From: Pseudomonas sp. B33.4 | GTDB taxonomy: Bacteria > Pseudomonadota > Gammaproteobacteria > Pseudomonadales > Pseudomonadaceae | NCBI RefSeq assembly: GCF_034555375.1 | Contig: NZ_CP140706.1 | Span: 1,789,001 to 1,853,000, forward strand | DNA: 64,000 nt | Direction of reading: 5' to 3' | In this document: one piece after another, positions 35,815-48,100 of the stretch | How the letters are laid out: each line of letters begins with the position of its first letter | Numbering within the stretch: position 1 is the stretch's first letter | The notes under the pieces: model-generated | What the model was told of the DNA's origin: nothing | Databases searched by the model: none | The model's input: the letters and a program-made list of their open reading frames with translations, nothing else | Program-made: the position numbers and the translations under genes

Positions 35815-37587
35815 ATGGCTAACATTCCAACGATTTCTTTCGACGCCATCATTATTGGTGGTGGCGGTGCCGGCATGCGCGCTGCGCTGCAACTGGCACA
35901 GGGCGGTCACAAGACTGCCGTGATCACCAAGGTTTTCCCGACCCGTTCGCACACTGTATCCGCTCAGGGCGGCATCACCTGCGCAATCGCGTCCGCTGAC
36001 CCGAACGATGACTGGCGCTGGCACATGTACGATACCGTCAAGGGCTCCGACTACATCGGTGATCAGGACGCTATCGAATACATGTGTCAGGAAGGCCCTG
36101 CTGCTGTTTACGAGCTGGACCACATGGGCATGCCGTTCTCGCGTACCGAACAAGGCCGCATCTACCAGCGTCCATTCGGTGGCCAGTCCAAGGACTACGG
36201 CAAGGGCGGTCAGGCTGCACGTACCTGCGCCGCTTCCGACCGTACCGGTCACGCGCTGCTGCACACCCTTTATCAGGGCAATCTGAAAGCCGGTACCACG
36301 TTCCTGAACGAGTACTACGCTGTCGATCTGGTGAAGAACCAGGAAGGCGACTTCGTCGGTGTGATCGCAATCTGCATCGAAACCGGCGAAACCACCTACA
36401 TCCGCGCTAAGGCCACCGTACTGGCTACCGGCGGTGCAGGTCGTATCTACGCATCCACCACCAACGCCCTGATCAACACCGGTGACGGCGTCGGCATGGC
36501 TCTGCGTGCTGGCGTGCCGGTACAAGACATCGAAATGTGGCAGTTCCACCCGACCGGCATCGCCGGCGCCGGTGTACTGGTAACTGAAGGTTGCCGTGGT
36601 GAAGGTGGTTACCTGATCAACAAGCACGGCGAGCGTTTCATGGAGCGTTACGCTCCGAACGCCAAAGACCTTGCCGGTCGTGACGTGGTTGCTCGCTCGA
36701 TGGTTAAAGAAATCATCGCCGGCAACGGTTGCGGTCCGAATGGCGACCACGTACTGCTCAAGCTCGACCATCTGGGCGAGGAAGTACTGCACAGCCGTCT
36801 GCCAGGCATCTGCGAACTGTCGAAGACTTTCGCGCACGTTGACCCGGTTGTTGCACCGGTTCCGGTTGTTCCGACTTGCCACTATATGATGGGCGGCGTT
36901 GCCACCAACATTCATGGCCAGGCGATCACCCAGGACGCTGAAGGCGTCGACAAGATCATCCCGGGTCTGTTCGCTGTAGGTGAAGTGGCTTGCGTATCGG
37001 TTCACGGTGCCAACCGTCTGGGCGGCAACTCGCTGCTCGACCTGGTGGTATTCGGCCGCGCTGCCGGCCTGCACCTGGAAAAAGCCCTGACCGACGGCAT
37101 CGAATACGACGACGCTACCGAAGCCGACATCGAAGCTGCCTTGTCGCGTCTGAACGCGCTGAACAGCCGTACGGATGGCGAAGACGTGGCTACCCTGCGT
37201 CGCGAACTGCAAAACTGCATGCAGAACTACTTCGGTGTATTCCGTACCGGCGAATACATGCAGAAAGGTATCGCTCAGCTTGCTGATCTGCGTACCCGCA
37301 TCGCCAACGTGAAGATCAACGATAAGTCGCAGGCGTTCAACACTGCCCGTATCGAAGCGCTGGAACTGCAAAACCTGCTGGAAGTGGCTGAAGCTACCGC
37401 CATCGCCGCTGAAGTCCGCAAAGAGTCGCGCGGTGCTCACGCCCGTGAAGACTTCGAAGACCGTGACGACGAAAACTGGCTGTGCCACACCCTGTACTTC
37501 CCGGGTGACAAGCGCGTCACCAAGCGTGCCGTGAACTTCTCGCCGAAGACTGTTCCGACTTTTGAACCTAAGATTCGGACTTATTAA
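35815..37587 (+). CDS. sdhA: Succinate dehydrogenase flavoprotein subunit SdhA
   Basis: Oxidises succinate to fumarate; carries covalently bound FAD. The 590-residue protein has the dinucleotide motif [12 protein letters not shown] near residues 13-24, the flavinylated histidine His46 in [12 protein letters not shown], and substrate residues in [21 protein letters not shown] and [20 protein letters not shown]. Full length. It begins three bases after sdhD and the sdhB ribosome site overlaps its stop. Confidence 0.98.
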   Translation: MANIPTISFDAIIIGGGGAGMRAALQLAQGGHKTAVITKVFPTRSHTVSAQGGITCAIASADPNDDWRWHMYDTVKGSDYIGDQDAIEYMCQEGPAAVYELDHMGMPFSRTEQGRIYQRPFGGQSKDYGKGGQAARTCAASDRTGHALLHTLYQGNLKAGTTFLNEYYAVDLVKNQEGDFVGVIAICIETGETTYIRAKATVLATGGAGRIYASTTNALINTGDGVGMALRAGVPVQDIEMWQFHPTGIAGAGVLVTEGCRGEGGYLINKHGERFMERYAPNAKDLAGRDVVARSMVKEIIAGNGCGPNGDHVLLKLDHLGEEVLHSRLPGICELSKTFAHVDPVVAPVPVVPTCHYMMGGVATNIHGQAITQDAEGVDKIIPGLFAVGEVACVSVHGANRLGGNSLLDLVVFGRAAGLHLEKALTDGIEYDDATEADIEAALSRLNALNSRTDGEDVATLRRELQNCMQNYFGVFRTGEYMQKGIAQLADLRTRIANVKINDKSQAFNTARIEALELQNLLEVAEATAIAAEVRKESRGAHAREDFEDRDDENWLCHTLYFPGDKRVTKRAVNFSPKTVPTFEPKIRTY

Positions 37588-37598
37588 GGGTGGCCGCC

Positions 37599-38303
37599 AT
37601 GTTGCAAGTCAGCGTATATCGTTACAACCCTGATCAGGACGCCGCGCCGTTCATGCAGGAATTCCAGGTCGATACCGGTGGTAAAGACCTGATGGTGCTG
37701 GACGTACTGGCCCTGATCAAAGAGCAGGACGAAGGTTTCTCCTATCGTCGCTCTTGCCGTGAAGGCGTTTGCGGTTCCGACGGCATGAACATCAACGGCA
37801 AGAACGGTCTGGCGTGCATCACGCCGCTGTCTGCCGTTGTAAAAGGTAACAAGTTGATCGTTCGTCCGCTGCCAGGTTTGCCGGTTATCCGTGACCTGGT
37901 CGTCGATATGAGCATCTTCTACAAGCAATACGAGAAGGTGAAACCTTACCTGCAGAACGACACGCCGGCTCCGGCCATCGAGCGTCTGCAGTCGCCAGAA
38001 GAGCGTGAAAAGCTCGACGGTCTGTACGAGTGCATCCTGTGCGCCTGCTGCTCGACCTCTTGCCCGTCCTTCTGGTGGAACCCGGACAAGTTCCTGGGTC
38101 CAGCTGCGCTGCTGCAAGCTTATCGCTTCCTGGCAGACAGCCGTGACACCAAGACATCCGAGCGTCTGGCTTCGCTCGATGACCCGTTCAGCGTTTTCCG
38201 CTGCCGGGGCATCATGAACTGCGTCAACGTATGTCCGAAAGGCCTGAACCCGACTAAGGCCATCGGTCACATCCGTAACATGCTGCTTTCGAGCGGCGTG
38301 TGA
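37599..38303 (+). CDS. sdhB: Succinate dehydrogenase iron-sulfur subunit SdhB
   Basis: Carries the three iron-sulfur clusters that pass electrons from FAD to quinone. The 234-residue form begins MLQVSVYRYNP; AAGGG lies just upstream, and a GTG three codons earlier is less likely. Cluster ligands are seen in SCREGVCGSDGMNINGKNG plus LAC ([2Fe-2S]), CILCACCSTSCPSFWW, and CRGIMNCVNVCPKGLNP. Last gene of the sdh part; a 251-base gap with several hairpins separates it from sucA. Confidence 0.97.
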   Translation: MLQVSVYRYNPDQDAAPFMQEFQVDTGGKDLMVLDVLALIKEQDEGFSYRRSCREGVCGSDGMNINGKNGLACITPLSAVVKGNKLIVRPLPGLPVIRDLVVDMSIFYKQYEKVKPYLQNDTPAPAIERLQSPEEREKLDGLYECILCACCSTSCPSFWWNPDKFLGPAALLQAYRFLADSRDTKTSERLASLDDPFSVFRCRGIMNCVNVCPKGLNPTKAIGHIRNMLLSSGV

Positions 38304-38340
38304 TTCAGCTGCTGTAACCGCTGTACCGTAGAGGCTGTGG

Positions 38341-38358
38341 CGCGGGCTTCAACCCGCG
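38341..38358 (+). other. Hairpin after sdhB
   Basis: CGCGGG, loop CTTCAA, CCCGCG: a perfect six-base GC stem with no T tract, 37 bases after the sdhB stop. Possible RNA-stability element. Confidence 0.5.
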
Positions 38359-38372
38359 TCATGGCTATAACC

Positions 38373-38405
38373 AGAGCAGTAGCCATAAGCTGCGGCTCTT
38401 ATTTT
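38373..38405 (+). terminator. Imperfect terminator-like hairpin between sdhB and sucA
   Basis: AGAGC-A-GTAGC, loop CATAA, GCTGC-G-GCTCT, followed by TATTTT. Eleven stem positions with one mismatch and one wobble. It could attenuate read-through from sdh into suc. A further hairpin, TCCGGG / CCCGGA, lies at 38430-38447. Confidence 0.5.
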
Positions 38406-38554
38406 GAAGAAATGAGACAAGCAGGGGCATCCGGGCTGGTACCCGGACTATCAGTGTGATCCTAAGTGGCTTGTTTTAGTCGCTGCATTCGGACTTCTGC
38501 AAGTTTGCTCGGTGTCGACATCGATGGTGTTCCCCTAACCGAGGGTGACCAAGC

Positions 38555-41386
38555 ATGCAAGAAAGCGTGATGCAGCGCATGTGGAACAGCGCCTACCTTT
38601 CAGGTGGAAACGCTGCCTATGTGGAAGAGCTTTATGAGCTCTACCTGCACGACCCTAACGCTGTGCCAGAAGAGTGGCGCACCTACTTTCAGAAGTTGCC
38701 TGCCGACGGCAACTCTGCCACTGATGTTTCGCACTCGACAATTCGCGACCATTTCGTGCTGCTGGCAAAGAACCAGCGCCGCGCTCAACCGGTTTCCGCC
38801 GGCAGCGTGAGCAGTGAGCACGAGAAGAAGCAAGTTGAAGTGCTGCGATTGATCCAGGCCTACCGTATGCGTGGCCACCAGGCAGCCCAGCTTGACCCGC
38901 TGGGGCTGTGGCAGCGTCCTGCACCTGCAGACCTGTCGATCAATCATTACGGCTTGACCAATGCCGATCTTGATACGACCTTCCGTGCCGGCGACCTGTT
39001 CATCGGCAAAGAGGAAGCGAGCCTACGCGAAATTCACGAAGCGTTGCAGCAGACATATTGCCGCACCATCGGCGCTGAATTTACGCACATCACCGATTCC
39101 GAGCAGCGCCAGTGGTTCCAGCAGCGTCTGGAAAGCGTGCGTGGTCGTCCGACGTACTCCGCCGACATCAAGAGCCACCTGCTTGAGCGCGTGACCGCCG
39201 GTGAAGGCCTGGAAAAATACCTGGGCACCAAATACCCGGGCACCAAGCGTTTCGGTCTGGAAGGCGGCGAAAGCCTGATTCCGATGCTCGACGAACTGAT
39301 CCAGCGTTCCGGTTCCTACGGCACCAAGGAAGTCGTCATCGGCATGGCCCACCGTGGCCGTCTGAACGTGCTGGTCAACACCTTCGGCAAGAACCCGCGC
39401 GAGCTGTTCGACGAGTTCGAAGGCAAGAAGAAGGTCGAGCTGGGTTCCGGTGACGTTAAATACCACCAGGGCTTCTCGTCCAACGTGATGACCGCCGGCG
39501 GTGAAGTTCACCTGGCCATGGCGTTCAACCCGTCCCACCTGGAAATCGTTTCCCCGGTGGTAGAAGGTTCGGTTCGCGCCCGTCAGGATCGTCGTAACGA
39601 CCCGACCGGTGAAAAGGTTCTGCCGATCTCCATCCACGGTGATGCTGCATTCGCAGGTCAGGGCGTGGTCATGGAAACCTTCCAGATGTCGCAGACCCGC
39701 GGTTTCAAGACCGGCGGTACCGTGCACATCGTGATCAACAACCAGGTGGGTTTCACCATCAGCAACCCGCTGGACTCGCGTTCCACCGAGTACGCCACCG
39801 ACGTTGCCAAGATGATCCAGGCGCCGATCCTCCATGTGAATGGTGATGATCCGGAAGCCGTGTTGTTCGTGACCCAGTTGGCCATCGACTACCGCATGCA
39901 ATTCAAGCGTGACGTGGTGATCGACCTGGTCTGCTACCGTCGTCGCGGCCACAACGAAGCCGACGAGCCAAGCGGCACCCAGCCTCTGATGTATCAGCAG
40001 ATCACCAAGCAGCGCACCACCCGTGAGCTGTACGCTGATCGTCTGACCCAGGGCGGTGTTCTGGACGCTGAACGTGTTCAGGCCAAGGTCGACGAATACC
40101 GCAACGCGCTGGACAACGGTCTGCACGTAGTGAAATCGCTGGTCAAAGAGCCGAACAAAGAGCTGTTCGTGGACTGGCGTCCGTATCTGGGCCACGCCTG
40201 GACTGCGCGTCACGACACTCGCTTCGATCTGAAGACCCTGCAGGAACTGTCCGCCAAGCTGCTGGAAATTCCGGAAGGCTTCGTGGTTCAGCGTCAGGTT
40301 TCGAAGATCTACGAAGACCGTCAGAAGATGCAAGCCGGCGGCCTGCCGATCAACTGGGGTTACGCTGAAACCATGGCGTACGCGACCCTGGCGTTCGAAG
40401 GTCATCCGATCCGCATGACTGGTCAGGACATCGGCCGCGGTACGTTCTCGCACCGTCACGCTGTGTTGCACAACCAGAAAGACGCGGGCACCTACATTCC
40501 TTTGCAGCACCTGTACGACGGTCAGCCACGCTTTGATCTGTACGACTCGTTCCTGTCGGAAGAAGCGGTACTGGCGTTCGAATACGGTTACTCGACCACC
40601 ACGCCGGATGCGCTGGTGATCTGGGAAGCCCAGTTCGGCGACTTCGCCAACGGTGCACAGGTTGTGATCGACCAGTTCATCACCAGCGGCGAGCACAAGT
40701 GGGGCCGTCTCTGCGGTCTGACCATGTTGCTGCCACACGGTTACGAAGGTCAGGGCCCTGAGCACAGCTCGGCACGTCTTGAGCGTTACCTGCAACTGTG
40801 CGCCGAGCACAATATTCAGGTTGCCGTACCGACCACGCCAGCGCAGATCTACCACTTGCTGCGTCGTCAGGTGATTCGTCCGCTGCGCAAACCGTTGATC
40901 GTGCTGACGCCGAAGTCGCTGCTGCGCCACAAGCTGGCCATCTCGACCCTGGAAGATCTGGCCGAAGGTTCGTTCCAGACCGTGATCCCGGAAATCGATA
41001 CCCTGGACCCGAAAAAGGTCGAGCGTGTTGTTCTGTGTAGCGGCAAGGTCTACTACGACCTGCTGGAAAAACGCCGTGCCGAAGGCCGTGAAGATATTGC
41101 CATCGTGCGTATCGAGCAGCTGTACCCATTCCCTGAGGACGACTTGAAAGAAGTCCTGGCTCCGTACACCAACGTCAAGAATGCCGTTTGGTGTCAGGAA
41201 GAGCCGATGAACCAGGGCGCCTGGTACTGCAGCCAACACCACTTGCGTCGCAGCATCGGGAACCTCGACAAGTCTCTCGTACTTGAGTACGCGGGCCGTG
41301 AGGCTTCTGCTGCACCTGCTTGTGGTTACGCATCGATGCACGCCGAGCAGCAGGAAAAACTCCTGCAAGACGCGTTTACCATTTAA
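38555..41386 (+). CDS. sucA: 2-oxoglutarate dehydrogenase E1 component
   Basis: Thiamine-dependent decarboxylase subunit of the 2-oxoglutarate dehydrogenase complex, 943 residues, full length. Landmarks are the N-terminal MQRMWNSAYLSGGNAAYVEELYELYL, IGMAHRGRLNVL, the ThDP-binding ISIHGDAAFAGQGVVMETFQ, and the C-terminal transketolase-like region (GEHKWGRLCGLTMLLPHGYEGQGPEHSS). GAGGG lies before the ATG. sucB follows after 42 bases. Confidence 0.98.
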   Translation: MQESVMQRMWNSAYLSGGNAAYVEELYELYLHDPNAVPEEWRTYFQKLPADGNSATDVSHSTIRDHFVLLAKNQRRAQPVSAGSVSSEHEKKQVEVLRLIQAYRMRGHQAAQLDPLGLWQRPAPADLSINHYGLTNADLDTTFRAGDLFIGKEEASLREIHEALQQTYCRTIGAEFTHITDSEQRQWFQQRLESVRGRPTYSADIKSHLLERVTAGEGLEKYLGTKYPGTKRFGLEGGESLIPMLDELIQRSGSYGTKEVVIGMAHRGRLNVLVNTFGKNPRELFDEFEGKKKVELGSGDVKYHQGFSSNVMTAGGEVHLAMAFNPSHLEIVSPVVEGSVRARQDRRNDPTGEKVLPISIHGDAAFAGQGVVMETFQMSQTRGFKTGGTVHIVINNQVGFTISNPLDSRSTEYATDVAKMIQAPILHVNGDDPEAVLFVTQLAIDYRMQFKRDVVIDLVCYRRRGHNEADEPSGTQPLMYQQITKQRTTRELYADRLTQGGVLDAERVQAKVDEYRNALDNGLHVVKSLVKEPNKELFVDWRPYLGHAWTARHDTRFDLKTLQELSAKLLEIPEGFVVQRQVSKIYEDRQKMQAGGLPINWGYAETMAYATLAFEGHPIRMTGQDIGRGTFSHRHAVLHNQKDAGTYIPLQHLYDGQPRFDLYDSFLSEEAVLAFEYGYSTTTPDALVIWEAQFGDFANGAQVVIDQFITSGEHKWGRLCGLTMLLPHGYEGQGPEHSSARLERYLQLCAEHNIQVAVPTTPAQIYHLLRRQVIRPLRKPLIVLTPKSLLRHKLAISTLEDLAEGSFQTVIPEIDTLDPKKVERVVLCSGKVYYDLLEKRRAEGREDIAIVRIEQLYPFPEDDLKEVLAPYTNVKNAVWCQEEPMNQGAWYCSQHHLRRSIGNLDKSLVLEYAGREASAAPACGYASMHAEQQEKLLQDAFTI

Positions 41387-41428
41387 CGCCTTCGCGCACC
41401 TGAAACCGAATTTAAGGAACTACAGATA

Positions 41429-42649
41429 ATGGCTATCGAGATCAAAGCCCCCACTTTCCCGGAATCGGTTGCCGATGGCACCGTTGCCACCTGGCACAAA
41501 CAACCGGGCGACGCCGTCAAGCGTGACGACCTGATCGTCGACATCGAAACTGACAAAGTCGTACTGGAAGTTCTGGCTACCGCCGACGGCGTGCTGGGCG
41601 CAATCGTCAAGAACGAAGGCGACACCGTTCTGTCCGACGAAGTGCTGGGCTCCATCGAAGCGGGCGGCGCTGCTGCCGCTGCTCCAGCCGCCGCTGCTGC
41701 TCCGGCCGCTGCCGCTGCTCCAGCTGCTGCTGAAGGCGAAGACGATCCTGTTGCTGCTCCTGCTGCGCGCAAGCTGGCTGAAGAAAACGGCATCAACATC
41801 GCTTCCGTTGCCGGCACCGGCAAGGGCGGTCGTGTGACCAAGGAAGACGTAGTCGCTGCTGTTGCTGCCAAGAAAGCCGCTCCGGCTGCCGCGCCTGCCA
41901 AGGCTGCTGCTCCTTCGGCCGCCGCTCCTGTGTTCGCCGCTGGCGACCGCATCGAGAAGCGCGTACCGATGACCCGCGTTCGCGCCACCGTGGCCAAGCG
42001 TCTGGTTGAAGCTCAGTCGAACATGGCGATGCTGACCACTTTCAACGAAGTCGACATGACTGAAGTCATGGCCCTGCGTTCGAAGTACAAGGACCTGTTC
42101 GAGAAGTCCCACAACGGCGTACGCCTGGGCTTCATGTCGTTCTTCGTCAAGGCTGCTACCGAAGCGCTGAAACGCTTCCCGGCTGTCAACGCGTCGATCG
42201 ACGGCGGCGACATCGTTTACCACGGTTACGCGGACATCGGCGTTGCCGTTTCCAGCGACCGTGGCCTGGTTGTTCCGGTTCTGCGTAACGCCGAACTGAT
42301 GAGCCTGGCTGAAATCGAAGGCGGCATCGCAACATTCGGCAAAAAAGCCCGTGACGGCAAACTGTCGATGGACGAGATGACCGGTGGTACCTTCACCATC
42401 ACCAACGGTGGTACCTTCGGTTCGATGATGTCGACCCCGATCGTCAACCCGCCGCAGGCAGCGATTCTGGGCATGCACAACATCATCCAGCGTCCTATGG
42501 CCATCAACGGTCAGGTCGTTATCCGTCCGATGATGTACCTGGCACTGTCCTACGATCACCGTCTGATCGATGGCAAAGAAGCTGTGACCTTCCTGGTGAC
42601 CATCAAGAACCTGCTGGAAGATCCGGCTCGTCTGTTGCTGGATATCTAA
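41429..42649 (+). CDS. sucB: Dihydrolipoyllysine-residue succinyltransferase (E2)
   Basis: Core acyltransferase of the 2-oxoglutarate dehydrogenase complex, 406 residues. Domains in order: one lipoyl domain with lipoylated Lys43 in [11 protein letters not shown]; an Ala/Pro-rich linker (about 75-105); a subunit-binding domain ([30 protein letters not shown]); a second linker; and the catalytic domain ending in [13 protein letters not shown] with His377 and Asp381. The Ala-rich linker is encoded by repetitive GCT/GCC codons but is normal for the family. Confidence 0.98.
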   Translation: MAIEIKAPTFPESVADGTVATWHKQPGDAVKRDDLIVDIETDKVVLEVLATADGVLGAIVKNEGDTVLSDEVLGSIEAGGAAAAAPAAAAAPAAAAAPAAAEGEDDPVAAPAARKLAEENGINIASVAGTGKGGRVTKEDVVAAVAAKKAAPAAAPAKAAAPSAAAPVFAAGDRIEKRVPMTRVRATVAKRLVEAQSNMAMLTTFNEVDMTEVMALRSKYKDLFEKSHNGVRLGFMSFFVKAATEALKRFPAVNASIDGGDIVYHGYADIGVAVSSDRGLVVPVLRNAELMSLAEIEGGIATFGKKARDGKLSMDEMTGGTFTITNGGTFGSMMSTPIVNPPQAAILGMHNIIQRPMAINGQVVIRPMMYLALSYDHRLIDGKEAVTFLVTIKNLLEDPARLLLDI

Positions 42650-42654
42650 AAAAC

Positions 42655-42733
42655 AGCTGCAAGTTTCAAGTTTCAAGCCACAAGCTCAAAGCGAGCGGGG
42701 TGGCTGGGAACTTGTAGCTTGCGGCTTGTAGCT
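42655..42733. repeat. AAGCTACAAG-type inverted repeat between sucB and lpd
   Basis: AGCTGCAAGTTTCAAG at the left and CTTGTAGCTTGCGGCTTG followed by TAGCT at the right are imperfect inverted arms built from AAGCT(A/G)CAAG units, with GCGAGCGGGGTGGCTGGG between. Different from the REP and nested-palindrome families. It lies inside the operon and follows the sucB stop by five bases. Confidence 0.7.
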
Positions 42734-42757
42734 TTATTGCTAAAGAGGATTTTTTGA

Positions 42758-44194
<1,437 letters not shown>

Positions 44195-44209
44195 CAGACA
44201 ATAAGAAAC

Positions 44210-44300
44210 CACGGCGGTAACGGCCCGTCGTGAGCCTTGCGAGCAAGTCTCACCGCGGAATGTCCGCTGGACGCAGTCTTGCGTAGCTCAGCTACGCAAG
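44210..44300 (+). other. Two stem-loops between lpd and sucC
   Basis: CACGGCGG / CCGTCGTG (44210-44232, one wobble) and CTTGCGTAGCT / AGCTACGCAAG (44278-44300, a perfect 11-base inverted repeat around a single C). Neither has a T tract. Possible mRNA processing or stability elements within the operon. Confidence 0.55.
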
Positions 44301-44376
44301 CAGCAGTCACAGGTGGCGCGGCACTCAAACGAGCGCAGCGCCGAATGCGCAGTACCTAACGAAGACGGTAAAAAGC

Positions 44377-45543
44377 ATGAATCTTCACGAGTATCAGGGT
44401 AAGCAGCTGTTCGCTGAATACGGCCTGCCAGTTTCCACTGGTTACGCAGTAGACACCCCGGAAGCAGCAGCAGAAGCTTGCGACAAAATCGGCGGCAGCG
44501 AGTGGGTTGTCAAAGCCCAGGTCCACGCCGGTGGTCGCGGTAAAGCGGGCGGCGTCAAGCTGGTTCGCAGCAAAGAAGACGCCAAAGCCTTCGCACAGCA
44601 GTGGCTGGGCAAGCGTCTGGTGACTTACCAGACTGACGCCAATGGCCAGCCAGTCACCAAGATCCTGGTTGAATCGTGCACTGATATCGCTAAAGAGCTG
44701 TACCTGGGCGCTGTCGTTGACCGTTCGAGCCGTTGCATCGTGTTCATGGCTTCCACCGAAGGTGGCGTGGACATCGAGAAAATCGCTCACGACACGCCAG
44801 AAAAAATTCTCAAGGCCACTATCGATCCACTGGTTGGCGCTCAGCCATTCCAGGGTCGCGAGCTGGCATTCCAGCTGGGTCTGGAAGGCAAGCAGGTTGC
44901 TCAGTTCGCCAAGATCTTCGTAGGTCTGGCCAAGCTGTTCAAGGATCACGACCTGGCTCTGCTGGAAGTGAACCCGCTGGTGATCAAGGCTGACGGCGAT
45001 CTGCACTGCCTGGACGCCAAGATCAACATCGACGCCAACGCCATGTACCGTCAGCCTAAGCTGAAGACTTTCCACGATCCGTCGCAAGACGATCCGCGCG
45101 AAGCGCACGCTGCCAAGTTCGAACTGAACTACGTGGCACTGGAAGGCAACATCGGCTGCATGGTCAACGGTGCTGGCCTGGCCATGGGTACCATGGACAT
45201 CGTCAACCTGCATGGCGGCAAGCCAGCCAACTTCCTCGACGTAGGTGGTGGCGCTACCAAAGAACGCGTAACTGAAGCGTTCAAGATCATTCTGTCCGAC
45301 ACCAACGTCGCTGCAGTACTGGTCAACATCTTCGGCGGCATCGTTCGTTGCGACATGATTGCCGAAGGCATCATCGGCGCTGTGAAAGAAGTCGGCGTGA
45401 AAATCCCGGTTGTTGTTCGCCTTGAAGGCAACAACGCTGAGCTGGGCGCTAAAGTACTGGCAGAAAGCGGTTTGAACATCATCGCTGCTACCAGCCTGAC
45501 CGACGCTGCTCAACAAGTTGTCAAAGCTGCGGAGGGCAAATAA
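44377..45543 (+). CDS. sucC: Succinyl-CoA synthetase (ADP-forming) subunit beta
   Basis: Beta subunit that binds nucleotide and succinate; the enzyme makes succinate, CoA and ATP from succinyl-CoA. The 388-residue protein begins [20 protein letters not shown] and has the ATP-grasp domain ([18 protein letters not shown]) and the C-terminal [17 protein letters not shown] and [16 protein letters not shown]. Length is the family norm. The stop overlaps the sucD start by one base (TAATG). Confidence 0.98.
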   Translation: MNLHEYQGKQLFAEYGLPVSTGYAVDTPEAAAEACDKIGGSEWVVKAQVHAGGRGKAGGVKLVRSKEDAKAFAQQWLGKRLVTYQTDANGQPVTKILVESCTDIAKELYLGAVVDRSSRCIVFMASTEGGVDIEKIAHDTPEKILKATIDPLVGAQPFQGRELAFQLGLEGKQVAQFAKIFVGLAKLFKDHDLALLEVNPLVIKADGDLHCLDAKINIDANAMYRQPKLKTFHDPSQDDPREAHAAKFELNYVALEGNIGCMVNGAGLAMGTMDIVNLHGGKPANFLDVGGGATKERVTEAFKIILSDTNVAAVLVNIFGGIVRCDMIAEGIIGAVKEVGVKIPVVVRLEGNNAELGAKVLAESGLNIIAATSLTDAAQQVVKAAEGK

Positions 45544-46424
45544 TGAGCGTCCTGATCAATAAAGACACCAAAGTTATCTGCCAGGGTATTACCGGTTCGC
45601 AAGGTAGTTTCCACACCCAGCAAGCCATCGAATACGGCACCAAAATGGTGGGTGGCGTTACTCCTGGCAAAGGCGGCACCGAGCACCTGGGTCTGCCAGT
45701 GTTCAACACCGTTAAAGACGCAGTAGAAGCCACTGGCGCTACCGCTTCCGTGATCTACGTTCCGGCTCCTTTCTGCAAAGATTCGATCCTGGAAGCGGCA
45801 TTCGGCGGCATCAAGCTGATCGTCTGCATCACCGAAGGCATTCCTACCCTGGACATGCTGGACGCTAAAGTTAAGTGCGACGAGCTGGGCGTAGTCCTGA
45901 TCGGCCCTAACTGCCCAGGCGTTATCACTCCGGGCGAGTGCAAGATCGGCATCATGCCAGGTCACATTCACTTGCCAGGCAAGGTCGGTATCGTTTCGCG
46001 TTCCGGCACCCTGACCTACGAAGCTGTGAAGCAGACTACTGACGCCGGTTTCGGTCAGTCGACTTGCGTCGGCATCGGTGGTGACCCGATCCCGGGTTCG
46101 AACTTCATCGACATCCTGAAGCTGTTCCAGGAAGACCCGAAGACCGAAGCGATCGTCATGATCGGTGAGATCGGCGGTTCGGCTGAAGAAGAAGCGGCTG
46201 CCTACATCAAGGCACACGTGACCAAGCCGGTTGTTTCCTACATCGCTGGTGTGACTGCTCCTCCGGGCAAGCGCATGGGCCATGCTGGCGCAATCATCTC
46301 TGGCGGCAAAGGTACTGCAGACGAGAAATTCGCTGCGCTGCAAGACGCAGGCGTTAAAACCGTGCGTTCGCTGGCAGACATCGGCAAGGCCCTGGCCGAG
46401 CTGACCGGTTGGGCTGTCAAGTAA
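45543..46424 (+). CDS. sucD: Succinyl-CoA synthetase subunit alpha
   Basis: CoA-binding and phosphohistidine subunit, 293 residues. The N-terminal CoA-binding fold is marked by [20 protein letters not shown] and [18 protein letters not shown]. The phosphorylated histidine is His247 in [16 protein letters not shown]. Coupled to sucC. Last gene of the sdh-suc operon, followed by a terminator. Confidence 0.98.
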   Translation: MSVLINKDTKVICQGITGSQGSFHTQQAIEYGTKMVGGVTPGKGGTEHLGLPVFNTVKDAVEATGATASVIYVPAPFCKDSILEAAFGGIKLIVCITEGIPTLDMLDAKVKCDELGVVLIGPNCPGVITPGECKIGIMPGHIHLPGKVGIVSRSGTLTYEAVKQTTDAGFGQSTCVGIGGDPIPGSNFIDILKLFQEDPKTEAIVMIGEIGGSAEEEAAAYIKAHVTKPVVSYIAGVTAPPGKRMGHAGAIISGGKGTADEKFAALQDAGVKTVRSLADIGKALAELTGWAVK

Positions 46425-46454
46425 GCCTCGCGCTTAGCTGACGCTTTACCAAAC

Positions 46455-46483
46455 AAAGGCCACCTTCGGGTGGCCTTTGTCGT
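46455..46483 (+). terminator. Terminator of the sdh-suc operon
   Basis: AAAGGCCACC, TTCG loop, GGTGGCCTTT then GTCGTTT, 30 bases after the sucD stop. Ten-base perfect stem with a stable tetraloop. Confidence 0.9.
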
Positions 46484-46743
46484 TTCTGGCGTTCGATGAT
46501 TTATAGGCTTGCCCCCAATTACATGCAAAAACGCGACACGGAAACGTCGCGTATCGGATAGTTCGCCCTCTAACAGTGCGTTTGCAAAGCAAATTCGTTA
46601 GGCTAGCAGCCATTTTTGCGTCTGCCGCCCACAAGGCATGCAACGCGCTTTAAGGGTCAGTCCCATACGGATCGACAGCATTTCCCTAATTACACAGGGC
46701 AATCCCCCTCTAAATTCCGATTCAGTAGTGTGGTATTTCCTTA
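46484..46743. other. Region between the suc terminator and brnQ
   Basis: 260 bases that presumably hold the brnQ promoter. CGACACGGAAACGTCGCGTATCG could form a weak hairpin. I see no clear operator, RNA gene or repeat. Confidence 0.5.
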
Positions 46744-48057
46744 ATGAAAGTTTTGAAAGGTCAGGACATCCTGGCACTTGGTTTTATGACGTTTGCCCTG
46801 TTCGTCGGGGCTGGCAACATCATTTTCCCGCCTATCGTGGGCTTGCAGGCCGGACCCCACGTCTGGATGGCCGCGCTGGGCTTCCTGATCACCGCGGTGG
46901 GTCTGCCGGTGATCACCGTCGTTGCACTGGCCAAGGTCGGTGGGGCGATGGACGCGCTGAGCAGCCCGATTGGCAAGCTGGCTGGCGGCATTCTGGCGGC
47001 TGCCTGCTATCTGGCGGTCGGGCCGCTGTTCGCGACTCCGCGTACCGCCACCGTATCCTTTGAAGTAGGTTTGGCGCCGCTGACTGGCGAAAGCCCGCTG
47101 GCACTGTTCCTCTACAGCTCGGTGTACTTCCTGCTGGTGTTCTTCATCTCGCTCTACCCAGGGCGTTTGCTGGACACCGTTGGCCGCTTCCTCGCGCCGT
47201 TGAAGATCATCGCACTGGCAGTGCTCGGTATCGCTGCATTCGCCTTGCCGGCGGGTGATATCGGCCACGGTACTCCGGAGTACGTGGCGGCACCGTTCTC
47301 CCAAGGCTTCATCAATGGTTATCTGACCATGGATACCTTGGGTGCACTGGTGTTCGGCATCGTTATCGTTAACGCGATCCGCTCGCGTGGTGTCGAGTCG
47401 CCGAAGCTGATCACCCGTTACGCGATCATCGCGGGCCTGATCGCCGGTGTCGGTCTGGCGCTGGTATATGTCAGCCTGTTCCGTCTCGGCTCCGGCAGCC
47501 ACGAAGTGGCCGTCGGCGCTACCAACGGCGCGGCGGTACTGCACGCGTATGTGCAACACACGTTCGGTTCGCTGGGCAGCGGTTTCCTTGCAGTGCTGAT
47601 CTCGCTGGCGTGTCTGGTAACGGCGGTCGGTCTGACCTGTGCCTGCGCTGAGTACTTCAGCCGTGTGCTGCCACTGTCCTACAAGACTCTGGTGATCATT
47701 CTGGCGGCGTTCTCGCTGCTGGTGTCCAACCTGGGCCTGACCAAGCTGATTGCGTTTTCGATTCCGGTGCTGACCGCGATCTATCCACCGTGCATCGTGT
47801 TGGTCGCGTTGAGCTTCTGCAAAGACTTCTGGCATGAGCATGGCCGTATTCTCGGTCCGGTGATGCTGGTGTCGTTCATCTTTGGCACTATCGATGCGCT
47901 GAAAGGCGCCGGCCTGGCTGGCTGGATGCCGTCGCAGTTGTCCCACCTGCCGCTGAGCGAGCAGGGCCTGGCGTGGCTGGTGCCGTGCGTGATGACCCTG
48001 GTGGTTGCAGTGGTTTGCGACCGCCTGCTGGGCAAGCGCAGCGAAGCGGTTGCCTGA
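46744..48057 (+). CDS. brnQ: Branched-chain amino acid carrier (LIVCS family)
   Basis: A 437-residue inner-membrane sodium-coupled carrier for leucine, isoleucine and valine, with about twelve transmembrane segments. The N-terminal [21 protein letters not shown] is the family hallmark (LIVCS, BrnQ/BraB). As I recall, the same gene follows sucD in P. aeruginosa. No amino acid-responsive leader was recognised upstream. Confidence 0.95.
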   Translation: MKVLKGQDILALGFMTFALFVGAGNIIFPPIVGLQAGPHVWMAALGFLITAVGLPVITVVALAKVGGAMDALSSPIGKLAGGILAAACYLAVGPLFATPRTATVSFEVGLAPLTGESPLALFLYSSVYFLLVFFISLYPGRLLDTVGRFLAPLKIIALAVLGIAAFALPAGDIGHGTPEYVAAPFSQGFINGYLTMDTLGALVFGIVIVNAIRSRGVESPKLITRYAIIAGLIAGVGLALVYVSLFRLGSGSHEVAVGATNGAAVLHAYVQHTFGSLGSGFLAVLISLACLVTAVGLTCACAEYFSRVLPLSYKTLVIILAAFSLLVSNLGLTKLIAFSIPVLTAIYPPCIVLVALSFCKDFWHEHGRILGPVMLVSFIFGTIDALKGAGLAGWMPSQLSHLPLSEQGLAWLVPCVMTLVVAVVCDRLLGKRSEAVA

Positions 48058-48100
48058 CGTTGCATGACCCGTCATAAGCGGGTCTTCAACGCTTAAACAG

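Noticed and set aside
35311..37488. A 725-codon minus-strand frame opposite sdhD-sdhA
   Set aside because: Antisense shadow arising from strong codon bias in the highly expressed sdhA gene.
38515..38554. Possible ribosome-site sequestration before sucA by CCCC/GGG pairing
   Set aside because: The potential stem is only three to four pairs and could arise by chance.
41660..41960. Repetitive GCTGCT/GCCGCC tracts in sucB
   Set aside because: They encode the normal Ala/Pro-rich flexible linkers of E2 subunits.
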